Counted from the first letter of the stretch, positions 13,426 through 22,400 are shown. The stretch: 35,280 nt of DNA from Chloroflexota bacterium (GCA_022616275.1 JAKEFB010000011.1:1-35280), one strand, 5' to 3'. Notes: a model not told the origin generated them from the sequence alone. Made by a program: numbers and translations.

Positions 13426-15086
13426 TTGCAATTGACCATTTGACCTTTACCTATCCTCATGCCCGGCGGCCGGCGCTGCACGACGTATCGCTGGCTATCC
13501 AACCGGGCGAATTTGTCCTGCTGGCCGGCCCTTCCGGGGCAGGCAAATCCACGCTGCTGCGCTGCCTGAACGGGCTGGCCCCTCATTTTAGCGGCGGGGC
13601 TATTGCCGGCCGGGTAGCGGTGGACGGCTGCGACCCCATCCAGGACGGCCCGCGGCCGCTTAGCCGGGTGGTCGGTTTTGTCTTCCAGGACCCGGAAGCC
13701 CAGGCAGTGTTGGAGACGGTAGAGGTGGAAATTGCCTTTGGCCTGGAGAACGCCGCCGTGCCCCCGGCCGAGATGCGGCTGCGGGTCGAGGAAGTGCTGA
13801 ACCTGTTAGAGCTGGCCGGGCTGCGCGACCGGCCGCTGGCCACACTATCGGGCGGCGAGCGGCAGCGGGTAGCCATTGCCTCGGCCCTGGCGCTGCGGCC
13901 GCGCATCCTGGCCCTGGACGAGCCGACCAGCCAGCTTGACCCGCAATCGGCCACGGACGTGCTACAGGCGTTGGTCCGGCTGAACGAGGAGCTGGGGCTG
14001 ACCATCTTGCTGGTGGAGCACCGGTTGGACAGGATCGTTCGTTACGCTGACCGGCTGGTCTATCTGGAGGGCGGCCGGGTGGTGGTGGATGGCCCGGTGC
14101 GGCAGGCGCTGGCCCAGGTCCCGCCGCTGCAAGCGCCGCCGCTGGCCCGGCTGGCCCTGGCCCTGGGCTGGCAGCCGCTGCCCTTGACGACGAAGGAGGG
14201 CCTGCGGTTTGTAGAGGGGACAGGGAACAGGGAACAGAGAACAGGGAATGGAGTTGGCCAGGCCAACTCGGAACAGGGAATGGAGTTGGCCAGGCCAACT
14301 CGGAACAGTCCTGTTCCCTTGGTAGAGGCGCGGGGGTTGCAGTTTAGTTATAACGGCCGGCCGGCCTTGCGGGGGGTGGAGCTGGAGGTCCGGCCGGGGG
14401 AAGCGGTGGCTTTGATGGGGCGCAATGGGTCGGGCAAGAGCACGTTGCTGAAGTGCCTGGTCGGGCTGTTGTCGCCGGCCAGGGGCGAGGTGACGATTAA
14501 TGGCCGGCCGGCGCGGCAGATGAGCCTGGTGGAGATTTGCCGGCAAGTGGCTTATCTGCCCCAGAACCCGGACGACCTGCTCTTTGCCGATTCGGTGCTG
14601 GAGGAGTTGCAGGTGACGCTGCGCAACCACGGGCTGGCCGAGGGCGACCTGGCCTTGCCGCCGGCCGGGCTGCTGGCCGAGCTGGGGCTGTCCGGCCTGG
14701 AAGAAGCCTATCCCCGCGACCTGTCGGTGGGCCAGCGGCAGCGGGTGGCGCTGGGTTCGCTGCTGGTCACCGCCCCCCGGCTGCTGCTGCTGGACGAGCC
14801 GACGCGGGGGCTGGATTTTGCGGCCAAGCGGCGGCTGATCACCTTGTGGCGGCGCTGGCAGGCGGCCGGGATGGGGCTATTATTAGTGACCCACGACGTG
14901 GAGATGGCCGCCCGCGTCGCTGACCGGGTCATCGTCTTGAGCCAGGGCGAAATCATTGCCGCCGGCCCGGCGGCCGGGGTGCTGAACGCCTCGCCGCTCT
15001 TCGCCCCTCAGGTAGCCCGCCTCTTCCCCGACCGGGGCTGGCTCACCGTCGAGGATGCCCTGGCCGGGCTGGGTGTAGGGGTGTAG
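13416..15086 (+). CDS. ecfA: EcfA double ATPase (two fused ABC domains) with in-frame repeat
   Basis: 556 residues. Domain 1 (~1-240): Walker A LAGPSGAGKSTLL, signature LSGGERQRVAIASALAL, Walker B ILALDEPTSQLDP, H-loop VEHRLD. Domain 2 (~300-545): LMGRNGSGKSTLL, signature LSVGQRQRVALGSLL (second Gly changed to Val), LLLLDEPTRGLDF, VTHDVEMAARV. Such fusions replace the EcfA1/EcfA2 heterodimer. Residues ~267-302, between the domains, are encoded by a hairpin repeat flanked by GTAGAGG on both sides, a total added length of 111 bp, so the frame is kept. ATG 13416 lies in the EcfT 3' end; ATG 13422 is an alternative. Confidence 0.93.
   Translation: MAMIAIDHLTFTYPHARRPALHDVSLAIQPGEFVLLAGPSGAGKSTLLRCLNGLAPHFSGGAIAGRVAVDGCDPIQDGPRPLSRVVGFVFQDPEAQAVLETVEVEIAFGLENAAVPPAEMRLRVEEVLNLLELAGLRDRPLATLSGGERQRVAIASALALRPRILALDEPTSQLDPQSATDVLQALVRLNEELGLTILLVEHRLDRIVRYADRLVYLEGGRVVVDGPVRQALAQVPPLQAPPLARLALALGWQPLPLTTKEGLRFVEGTGNREQRTGNGVGQANSEQGMELARPTRNSPVPLVEARGLQFSYNGRPALRGVELEVRPGEAVALMGRNGSGKSTLLKCLVGLLSPARGEVTINGRPARQMSLVEICRQVAYLPQNPDDLLFADSVLEELQVTLRNHGLAEGDLALPPAGLLAELGLSGLEEAYPRDLSVGQRQRVALGSLLVTAPRLLLLDEPTRGLDFAAKRRLITLWRRWQAAGMGLLLVTHDVEMAARVADRVIVLSQGEIIAAGPAAGVLNASPLFAPQVARLFPDRGWLTVEDALAGLGVGV
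14211..14328. mobile_element. Hairpin repeat inserted in frame in ecfA, with 7-bp direct flanks
   Basis: GTAGAGG occurs at 14211-14217 and 14322-14328, like a target site duplication. Inside: GGAACAG-type heptamers, then two copies of a 32-bp unit, each with the hairpin GAGTTGGCC-A-GGCCAACTC (14251-14269 and 14283-14301). The outer ends are complementary, AGGGAACAG (14222-14230) with CTGTTCCCT (14311-14319). Insert plus one flank is 111 bp, 37 codons. It is built like the spacer arrays but sits inside a gene. Confidence 0.75.
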
Positions 15087-15250
15087 GGCGACCTTCGGTC
15101 GCTTGGTGGTTGTGTAGCTGTGTGGTTGTGTGGAAAGGCGAGGAAGGAGTGAGCCAGGGGCAACTATCCAGGTCTGCCAGTGAACGAGTGGCCGGCCGGT
15201 AAGTCACTTGCCCACTTGCCTACTCAGTCCTCAGCACTCAGTCCTATTGG
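15070..15250. repeat. 7-nt-period repeat spacer (array E) between ecfA and pduO
   Basis: The stretch begins with GGTGTAG units at the ecfA stop, contains the small hairpin GCGACC-TTC-GGTCGC (15088-15102), then TTGTGTAG/CTGTGTGG/TTGTGTGG words. It ends with ACTTGCC/CACTTGC and ACTCAGTCCTCAGCACTCAG words. No gene is seen. The GC-rich hairpin followed by TTGGTGGTTGTG is a weak terminator candidate. GGAG at 15249-15252 precedes the adenosyltransferase start. Confidence 0.65.
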
Positions 15251-15258
15251 AGTTAGAA

Positions 15259-15822
15259 ATGCCGCGATTGACGAAGATTTATACGAGGAAGGGGGATGAT
15301 GGGACGACGGCGCTGGGCAGCCGGACGCGGGTGGCCAAGGACTCGCCGCGCGTGGCGGCTTATGGCACGGTAGACGAGCTGAACTCGGCCATTGGCCTGG
15401 CGCTGGCCGGGGGGTTGGCGCCGCGCCTGGCCCAGGTGTTGCCGGTGGTTCAGAATGAGCTGTTTCACCTGGGGTCGGACCTGTGCTTTACCGAGGAGGA
15501 CAAGAAGAGCTACCAGATACCGCAGGTGGAGGCCCGCCACGTGGCGGCGCTGGAGGCGCTGATGGACGAGCTGACGGCCGTCGTCGGGCCGTTGGAGAAC
15601 TTCATTTTGCCGGGCGGCTCGCCGGGCGCGGCCCGATTACACGTTGCCCGAACGGTCTGCCGCCGCGCCGAGCGGGAGGTCGTCACCCTGGCCCGGACGG
15701 AAGCAGTGGGGCCATACGTCCTGCCCTACCTCAACCGCCTCTCCGACGCCCTCTTTGTCATGGCCCGCTATGAGAACCACGAGAGGGGAACGGCCGAGCC
15801 GCTGTGGGATTCGCTGGCGTGA
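15259..15822 (+). CDS. pduO: ATP:cob(I)alamin adenosyltransferase, PduO-type
   Basis: 187 residues from ATG 15259, which fits the family better than an upstream ATG at 15208 whose codons come from the repeat spacer. The N-terminal ATP loop [70 protein letters not shown] and [17 protein letters not shown] are all hallmark segments. The enzyme transfers the adenosyl group of ATP to cob(I)alamin to make coenzyme B12. Its place after the B12 transporter suggests that imported corrinoid is adenosylated at once. Its last ~25 bp and 3' flank are duplicated at 17963-18030. Confidence 0.95.
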   Translation: MPRLTKIYTRKGDDGTTALGSRTRVAKDSPRVAAYGTVDELNSAIGLALAGGLAPRLAQVLPVVQNELFHLGSDLCFTEEDKKSYQIPQVEARHVAALEALMDELTAVVGPLENFILPGGSPGAARLHVARTVCRRAEREVVTLARTEAVGPYVLPYLNRLSDALFVMARYENHERGTAEPLWDSLA

Positions 15823-15863
15823 AGCAGTCAAGCTCTTGCACTCCTGAAAGCGCAGGTTAACAT
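15796..15863 (+). repeat. pduO 3'-end direct repeat, copy 1
   Basis: 68 bp covering the last nine codons of pduO and 41 bp behind it. It matches 17963-18030 at 60 of 68 positions with no gap. The two copies are 2167 bp apart and bracket the nitronate monooxygenase and nucleoside hydrolase genes. Confidence 0.85.
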
Positions 15864-15872
15864 ATTATTACG

Positions 15873-16910
15873 ATGACCTTGCAACAACTTCTGGGCCTGG
15901 AGTTACCGATCATTCAAGCGCCGATGGCAGGTGTGCAAGACAGCGCGCTGACGGTAGCGGTATCCAATGCGGGCGGGCTGGGCTCACTCCCCTGTGCCCT
16001 GCTTACTCTTGACGCCATGCGTAATGAACTGGCGGCGATTAAGGCACAAACTGCCAGGCCATTTAATTTGAATTTCTTTTGCCATACACCGCCCACGCCC
16101 AGTATTGAGCGTGAAGCAGTGTGGCGGGCCACGCTTTCGCCATATTACGAAAAGTTTGGCATCAACCCAGACACCATTCCCGCCGGGCCGGGGCGTACGC
16201 CCTTCAGTCCCGAAGCCGCCGCTGTGCTGGCTGAATTCAAGCCCGCGGTGGTGAGCTTTCATTTTGGTTTACCATCGGCCGAATTGTTGGCCCGCGTAAA
16301 AGCCTGGGGGGCGAAGATCCTCTCTTCGGCAACCACCGTTGAAGAGGCGCGTTGGCTCGAAGCACAGGGGGCCGATGCCATTATTGCCCAGGGTCTGGAG
16401 GCCGGCGGCCATCGCGGCATGTTCTTGTCGGACGACCCCACTACCCAACTTGGCACGTTCGCGCTGGTGCCGCAAATTGTGCAGGCGGTCAGGCTACCAG
16501 TCATTGCCGCTGGCGGTATCGCGGATGCGAAGGGCGTTGCCGCTGCGATGACGCTTGGCGCGGCCGGCGTACAGGTTGGGACGGCTTATCTACTCTGCCC
16601 TGAGGCCACCACCAGCCCAGTGCATCGCGCCGCGCTGAAAAGTGAGGCCGCCCGCCACACGGCGCTCACGAACCTTTTCACCGGCCGGCCCGCGCGCGGC
16701 ATCGTGAACTACATTATGAAGGAGCTTGGCCCGATCAGCACCGCTACGCCCGCCTTTCCCTTAGCCATCGCGGCCATGGCTCCCTTACGCGCCAAAGCCG
16801 AAAGCCAGGGCTCCGGTGATTTCTCGCCCTTGTGGTCAGGCCAGAACACGAGCGGATGCCAAGAGGTACCGGCCGCCTACCTCACGCAGGCATTGGCCGC
16901 CGATATCTAA
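15873..16910 (+). CDS. Nitronate monooxygenase (2-nitropropane dioxygenase family)
   Basis: 345 residues, TIM-barrel flavoprotein. Opening LELPIIQAPMAGVQDSALTV, NLNFFCHTPP, the FMN/active-site loop AQGLEAGGHRGMF with the catalytic histidine, LPVIAAGGIAD (FMN phosphate loop) and GAAGVQVGTAYLLCPEA are all present. The family oxidises alkyl nitronates such as propionate 3-nitronate to keto compounds, probably as detoxification. No obvious ribosome site precedes ATG 15873. It starts only 10 bp after the copied pduO tail, and the next gene follows after 32 bp, so the two travel together. Confidence 0.92.
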   Translation: MTLQQLLGLELPIIQAPMAGVQDSALTVAVSNAGGLGSLPCALLTLDAMRNELAAIKAQTARPFNLNFFCHTPPTPSIEREAVWRATLSPYYEKFGINPDTIPAGPGRTPFSPEAAAVLAEFKPAVVSFHFGLPSAELLARVKAWGAKILSSATTVEEARWLEAQGADAIIAQGLEAGGHRGMFLSDDPTTQLGTFALVPQIVQAVRLPVIAAGGIADAKGVAAAMTLGAAGVQVGTAYLLCPEATTSPVHRAALKSEAARHTALTNLFTGRPARGIVNYIMKELGPISTATPAFPLAIAAMAPLRAKAESQGSGDFSPLWSGQNTSGCQEVPAAYLTQALAADI

Positions 16911-16942
16911 CGCGCGAGTAACAGGGCCTGGAGGCAACATTA

Positions 16943-17896
16943 GTGCTCAAGCTGCATCTTGATACCGACTTAGGGGGTGACATTGATGATCTGTGCGCCC
17001 TGGCCATGGTGCTCAACTGGCCGGCCGTTGAACTGCTCGCCGTCACCACAGTCGCCGACGATCAGGGTAGACGGGCCGGCTATACCCGCTACGCCTTGAG
17101 ACTCGCCGGCCGGCAAGACATCCCCGTCGCCGCCGGGGCAGATGTCTCCCTCGATTGCTATCGCTCCCGGCCGGGCTTGCCCGACGAAGCCGTCTACTGG
17201 CCCGAGCCGGTGCCGCCCGCCCCGACCTCACTCGATCAGGCCCTCTCCTTGCTCGAACGCAGCATTGAGCAAGGCGCGATCATCGCTGCCGTTGGCCCCT
17301 TCACCAATCTGGCCCTGTTAGAAAAGCGCTCCTCGGGCATCTTGGGCCACGCCAGGCTTTATCTCATGGGCGGTTACGTCTTCCCTCCCCGGGCAGGCTT
17401 CCCGCCCTGGGGCAACGACATGGACTACAACGTCCAGGTTGACGTTCAATCAGCCCAAACCGTCATCCAGTGCTCCAGCCCCACACTCGTTCCCCTATCC
17501 GTCACCGCCGAAACCTCCCTCCGAAGAGCCTATCTACCAACGCTGAAACAGGCCGGGCCGCTGGCCCAACTCATCGCCAGGCAGGCCGAGGCCTTTGCCA
17601 GGGACGAGAACTACGAAGCCCAATACGGCCGGACGTGCCCGGGTCTGCCGGCCGACACCATCAATTTCCAGCACGATCCTCTCGCTTGCGCCATTGCGCT
17701 GGGTTGGAATGAAGGGGTAGAGATCCGTGAAATCCCCTTGAAATTGGAAATCAAGGACGGTTGGCTCTATCAAAGCGTTGACAACAGCGGAAAACCCACA
17801 AAAGTAGTCACGCGAGTAAACGGAACCAGGTTCAACGAGTTCTGGCTAAATGTAGTCACACGCAAGAACGCTGTAGCGCCAATAGCGCGCGCCTGA
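16943..17896 (+). CDS. Inosine/uridine-preferring nucleoside hydrolase family protein
   Basis: 317 residues. The N-terminal calcium-binding motif appears as HLDTDLGGDIDDLCALAMVL, close to the family's DTDxGxDDxxA, followed by VTTVADDQGRRAGYTRYAL, AAVGPFTNLALL, LYLMGGYVFPP and DMDYNVQVDVQSAQTVI. These correspond to the Ca-site asparagine/aspartate region and the GGx loop. The family hydrolyses the N-glycosidic bond of ribonucleosides. The substrate is not certain, since GGDIDD departs from the classical PGxDD spacing. Start GTG 16943 with GGAGG at 16930-16934. Confidence 0.85.
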   Translation: MLKLHLDTDLGGDIDDLCALAMVLNWPAVELLAVTTVADDQGRRAGYTRYALRLAGRQDIPVAAGADVSLDCYRSRPGLPDEAVYWPEPVPPAPTSLDQALSLLERSIEQGAIIAAVGPFTNLALLEKRSSGILGHARLYLMGGYVFPPRAGFPPWGNDMDYNVQVDVQSAQTVIQCSSPTLVPLSVTAETSLRRAYLPTLKQAGPLAQLIARQAEAFARDENYEAQYGRTCPGLPADTINFQHDPLACAIALGWNEGVEIREIPLKLEIKDGWLYQSVDNSGKPTKVVTRVNGTRFNEFWLNVVTRKNAVAPIARA

Positions 17897-17962
17897 CCCA
17901 CGTGTGCGGTCGACTCGGTGGTTGGCTTGAGCGGATCTAACCAGGACGAGAAGGGTGTGATC

Positions 17963-18030
17963 GAGCCGTTGTGGAATTCGCTGGCGTGAAGCAGTCAAGT
18001 TCTTGCTCTCTTGAGAGTGCAGGTTAGCAT
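17963..18030 (+). pseudogene. Second copy of the pduO 3' end (remnant)
   Basis: The stretch encodes IEPLWNSLA followed by TGA (17987-17989) and continues with a 3' flank 88% identical over 68 bp to that of the intact pduO. Upstream similarity fades at about 17945, where DEKG aligns with HERG. There is no start, so it is a leftover of an integration or duplication. Confidence 0.8.
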
Positions 18031-18042
18031 TATTAAGAAGTG

Positions 18043-18069
18043 ATTACCCTGCAACGATCGCAGGGTAAT
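18043..18069. repeat. 10-bp-stem hairpin upstream of the AT-rich gene
   Basis: ATTACCCTGC (18043-18052) and GCAGGGTAAT (18060-18069) enclose a 7-nt loop, AACGATC. It lies 28 bp before the start codon of the PD-(D/E)XK-like gene and could be an operator, a 5' UTR hairpin or part of a recombination site. Confidence 0.6.
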
Positions 18070-18097
18070 AAATGTTAGGCGGCTCGCGTAAACCTCT

Positions 18098-18874
18098 ATG
18101 AGAGTTGAAGAAATTTTGGAGAAAGCGCTAAAAAACCTAGAACTGAGACTCCCGAAAACGAGTTTGGGTGGTTGGAACTTTGGTAACGAAATACCAGCTT
18201 GGCGCAGGTGCTTCGAAGTTATCCAAGCAACGCCTGGTGCCAGTCGAAAATTTGATACTATTGCGAATGTGCGGGATACAGAACAGCTAAAGGACACGCT
18301 CACTGAAATTAAATATGCTGTAATTTTCGCACAACTCGGCTTCCAAGTTGAAATTGAACCTTTGTCAAACCAACAAGAAGCCTCATCTAATCCAGATTTG
18401 AGAATCACACAAGATGGTTATAGCTCTATTGTCGAGATAAAGCGATTTCGTGCTCCTGGACCCTTTTCACCAGGCCAAAGGTTACAGCCATTACCAGATG
18501 AAGTTCCAGAAACATATGTATTCCCACCATATGGTGATCCGATAAAAGACATACAGAAGATCTTCACTGAAATTGAGAACAAGTTCAGACAGGCAGGTAC
18601 CGAGGGTATTATCGCTATCTGGAACGATAATGATGAATTGTCTCCACCGGAGGTAGGAACCGCTGTAAATAGGCTGAAATTACACTCCAGCCATTCCCTG
18701 AAGTCGTCTTTTGTTCTGCTTAGAGGAGACCCTAGCGAGAGATTTTCTTGTTTTGAACTGCGCGATAGATTAGCACCATACCAAGAACAATGGATGAGCG
18801 AGTTAAAACAAGTTACTCCTGATGACATCTTGGGTAGGATTTCAGATGAAGCAAAGTTTCGTAGACGGGGTTAA
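18098..18874 (+). CDS. Putative PD-(D/E)XK-fold nuclease-like protein, probably acquired
   Basis: 258 residues, unrecognised as a named family. The central part reads TEIKYAVIFAQLGFQVEIEP, then NPDLRITQDGYSSIVEIKRF. The spacing of the helix glutamate, PD, and the E-x-K motif after a beta strand is that of PD-(D/E)XK nucleases, a fold common in restriction, repair and defence. The gene is clearly more AT-rich than all neighbours and lacks the GGCCGG words that crowd the rest, which suggests horizontal transfer. It sits directly behind the duplicated pduO tail and a hairpin. No methylase partner is visible, so a restriction role is not supported. No ribosome site is clear before ATG 18098. Confidence 0.6.
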   Translation: MRVEEILEKALKNLELRLPKTSLGGWNFGNEIPAWRRCFEVIQATPGASRKFDTIANVRDTEQLKDTLTEIKYAVIFAQLGFQVEIEPLSNQQEASSNPDLRITQDGYSSIVEIKRFRAPGPFSPGQRLQPLPDEVPETYVFPPYGDPIKDIQKIFTEIENKFRQAGTEGIIAIWNDNDELSPPEVGTAVNRLKLHSSHSLKSSFVLLRGDPSERFSCFELRDRLAPYQEQWMSELKQVTPDDILGRISDEAKFRRRG

Positions 18875-19063
18875 ACAATTGGGCAATATTATAAGGCTCA
18901 ACCGGATTGAACGGTGTGCTTAACTTGCTGATCCGCAAGCAGCTTATACGGGAGGCGTTCGGCAGCCGACAAATTCACATTGACAAACATCAAGGAGTTG
19001 GCGTTGAGCCATAGGCTCACTGTTGGACGATGAAGGTCAAGATCTATTTTCAAGAGAGTCTCG
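18875..19063. other. AT-rich to mixed spacer with attC-like inverted ends
   Basis: 189 bp without a credible gene. GCTCAAC at about 18897 and GTTGAGC at about 19004 are exact reverse complements about 115 bp apart and fit the RYYYAAC/GTTRRRY core-site pattern of integron attC sites. The inner pairing is poor. A small hairpin GAGCC-ATA-GGCTC follows at about 19007-19019. Confidence 0.3.
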
Positions 19064-19465
19064 ATGAAAGCAATAACTGGTTGCGCTGCCCAATCCCTTC
19101 TCCTGCTGGTCATCGCCGGCTTGGCGGCCGTCCCCCTGGCCTGCCTGGCCACCCTGACCGCCCCCTTACATAGCCCCGGCTACGCCGGCCGGGTCTTCTG
19201 CCCGGCCGGCAGCCAACTCGAGGGCGAGTGGTACCAGACCACCTACAACGAACCGGGGGAGCGCACCCTGTCGGTGACGTGCGTAGACGCCCAGGGGAAT
19301 TCTGTCCCGGCCAACCCCCGCAATGAAACGACCTTATTCAACGGCATTCGGCTCTATTTCCCCGTTTGCTTTGTACCCATCGTCGTGCTTGGGGCACTTG
19401 CCCTTGTAGTAGTGAATGGATTGATAAGGGTAGTGAGGCGAAAGGCGGGCAACCCAGGCCAATGA
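19064..19465 (+). CDS. Small two-helix membrane protein of unknown function
   Basis: 133 residues. Helix 1 (SLLLLVIAGLAAVPLACLA) and helix 2 (CFVPIVVLGALALVVVNGLI) flank a ~65-residue loop that holds cysteines (VFCPAG, SVTCVD) and tryptophan/tyrosine-rich sequence (EGEWYQTTYN), probably outside the membrane. A basic tail RVVRRKAGN follows helix 2. No family recognised. GC content is again that of the core genome. It ends 3 bp before the convergent kinase gene. Confidence 0.6.
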   Translation: MKAITGCAAQSLLLLVIAGLAAVPLACLATLTAPLHSPGYAGRVFCPAGSQLEGEWYQTTYNEPGERTLSVTCVDAQGNSVPANPRNETTLFNGIRLYFPVCFVPIVVLGALALVVVNGLIRVVRRKAGNPGQ

Positions 19466-19468
19466 TGA

Positions 19469-22400
19469 CTACGGCCGATACCGCGTCACACCCCCGCTGG
19501 TGGCAAACCAGACGGCCCCGCTGTCGTCTACAAAAATGTCTCTGACGTCGTTGATAATCAGGCCGTCCTCCCAGCGGTAGAAGGTCCAGTTCTGGCCGTC
19601 GAAGTGGCCGGCGCCGTCATAGCTGAAGCCGAACCAGAGCGTGCCGTCCGGGGCGATGGTCACACCGGTGACGTGATTGGACAGCAACTCGACGGCCGGG
19701 TTGTCCCGCTCGAAATGGTCTATCTGGTCGCCGTCGAAGCGGTAGATACCGTCGCCGCTGGTCGTCACCCAGATCGCCCCGCCGGCGTCCTCGGCTATAT
19801 CGGTAATCCGTTCCATTGTTTCGCCGAAGGGGTTGCCGATCGTGTAATGGGTCCAGTTGTGGTCGCGGTCCAGCCGGCTGAGGCCAAGGTCCATCCCCAG
19901 CCAGGAGATTTGATCGGCCGTCACCAGAACTGTATAAACCCGCTCTGAGGGCATCCCGGAGCCGTCGGCCGGGGTACGGAGGATAGAAATACGCTGGCCG
20001 TCCCAGATAGCCCAGCCGGCCTCGGTGGCAATGGACGCGCCGCCGTCGGTAAAGAAATCTACATCCCAGACAAACGCCTCGGCCGGCAGGCCGTCGTCAG
20101 CCGTGATCCGCATTTGCTGGTCGCCGTCTACGATCCAGACCAGGCCACTGTCCCCGGCCCACAGGCGGCCCTGGGTGTCGAAGGCCAGGGGGACAGGGCA
20201 GCAGGGCAGGCCCTCGAACGGCGTCCATTGCCCGGTTTCCGGGTTGAAGATGTCGGTGCTCAGGGCGTACTCGCCGAACCAGAGGGCGCCGTCCGGGGCG
20301 GCCAGGATGCGTTGGTAGCCGCCCTGGAGGGGCACGTTGGGGACGAGCCAGTTGGTAAACGCCTGCCCGTCATAGCGGGCCACGCCGTTCGCGCCGAAAT
20401 AAAGGTTGCCGTCTTCGTCCTCGACCGGGCTGTACCAGTAGCTGGTATCAGGGAAAAACTCCCACTCTTCGCTGCCGGGGTCGAAGCGGGAGAGGCCAGG
20501 CTCGCGGCCGGCCACCCAGTAGTGGCCCTGGCTGTCCTGAAGGAGGCCGAAGATGGAGTTGCCGGCTAATTCTTCGGCGACCTCGAAAGCTTCGCCGTCG
20601 AAACCGGCCACGCCGGCCGTCGTGCCCACCCCCAGCATGCGATCGTCGCTGGCGTAGAGGGTGGTAATTTCGTTGCTGGGCAGCCCGTCCTCAGTCGAGA
20701 AGCGGGTCCAGTTTTCGCCGTCGTAGCGGCCGAGGCCGTTATCCGTGCCCACCCACAAAACGCCGTCGTCGTCTTCCACAAGCGCCCGGACGTTCGTGTC
20801 GAGCTGGCGGTCCGGGTCAGAAACACCCGAGGGGAAGCCAGGAAAAACGGACCACGTTTCACCGTCAAAGAGGTTAAGGCCAGAACCGGCGCCGCCGTAA
20901 ATAGAACCCGCCAGGAGTGTGCCGTCGCGGCGACGCAGCAGGGCGCGAATAGTTTGGCTGCCCAGGCCGTCGGCTTCGGTATACGTTTGCCACTCCTGGC
21001 GTTCCGGGTCGTAGCGGCCGACGCCGGCGTCGGCCCCGGCCCAAATCGTCCCGTCGTCGTCCACCCATAGGGCGGTAATTTCGGGGCCGGGCAGGCCGTC
21101 GTTGATGGTGAAAAGGTGAAGGAGAGAGCCGTCGCGGCGGTCCCAGATGGACAGGCTGCCCTGAGCGCCGGCCACCATTTCATCGCCGTGGATGGCGATG
21201 GCCTTGACCAGGTTAGCCGCTCCCCAGGAGGTCCATTGGAGGTCGTCAGGCGTGGCAGGAGGTAGCTCACGGCCGAGAAGGATAGGGGCAAATTCGGCAT
21301 CGCCAGGCCCGGCCGGTTCGGAATCGCTCGCGCGGGTCGGGATATCAGTCTGCGGTCTGAACAGGTTAATAGCGAAAATGACGACGGCCGCCAGGATTAG
21401 CAGGCTGGCCAGCCCGGCGACAATGCCGCCGATGAGAAGGATGGCCCGGGCCGGCCGTCGCCCGGCCCGGGGCGTAGGCGTGACTTGCGTTGCCGGATCG
21501 CCCGAAGGTTGGGGGCGCTGCGCCACTCTCTCGCTTTCCACCACGGTCGGCAACGGTTCCGGCGTAGGCGCGGATGCCAGTTGCGTAGCCAAATTGGCGG
21601 AAGGCCGATCAGTCGTTGACGATAAGGGTTGGCGGCCGCTGTCGGCCACGGCCGGCGGCGCTGCGGCGGCCGGTTGGACGTTAGTTGGGTCCAGGTCCAG
21701 GGCGGCAACGATTGGCGCGGGCGGGTGAACGGTGGAAACGGCCGGCGCGCTCAACGTTTCTTTCCAGGCGGCCAGAAATTCGGCAGCGGTGGCGAAACGG
21801 TCGGCCGGGTTTTTGGCCAGGGCCTTGAGGATGACCTGCTCCAGGCGGGGGTTGAGGCCGGGCTTGAGACTGGAGGGTAGGGGCAGCGCCTCGTAGACGT
21901 GCTTGAAGATGACGGCCGCCGGGGTTTCGGCCTGGAAGGGAACGCGGCCGGTGATCATTTCGTAGAGAATGACGCCCAGGGAGTAAATGTCGGAGCGGTG
22001 GTCAACCCTGACCCCCTGGCCCTGTTCGGGGCTCATGTAGGAAGGCGTACCGATGAGGGCGCCGGTGCCGGTGAAGCTGGAGGTGCTCTCGACCAGGCGG
22101 GCGATGCCGAAGTCGGTCAGGAAGGTGCTGCCGCGGGCGTCTATGAGGACGTTGGCCGGCTTGACGTCGCGGTGGACGACGCCGCGGCCGTGAGCGTAGT
22201 CGAGGGCGTCGGCGAGCTGGGAGAAAAAGTGATCCACCTGGGCCAGGGGCAGCCCGCCGGTCCGGGCGGCCGAGGCGATGCGGGCGCGAAGCGTACCGGC
22301 GTCGAGGTAGCGCATGACCAGGTAAGTGTAGCCGTCGCTTTCGCCGTAGTCGTAGACAGGCAGGATGTGAGGGTGTTCCAGGTTGGCGATGGTCCGGGCT

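Noticed and set aside
15208-15258. Longer PduO protein starting at 15208
   Set aside because: The extra 17 residues are read from the repeat spacer and do not belong to the family; ATG 15259 has GGAG and the conserved start.
20566-21300. 244-codon minus-strand frame within the kinase gene
   Set aside because: Alternate frame of the propeller repeats; Thr/Arg/Pro-rich without homology signs.
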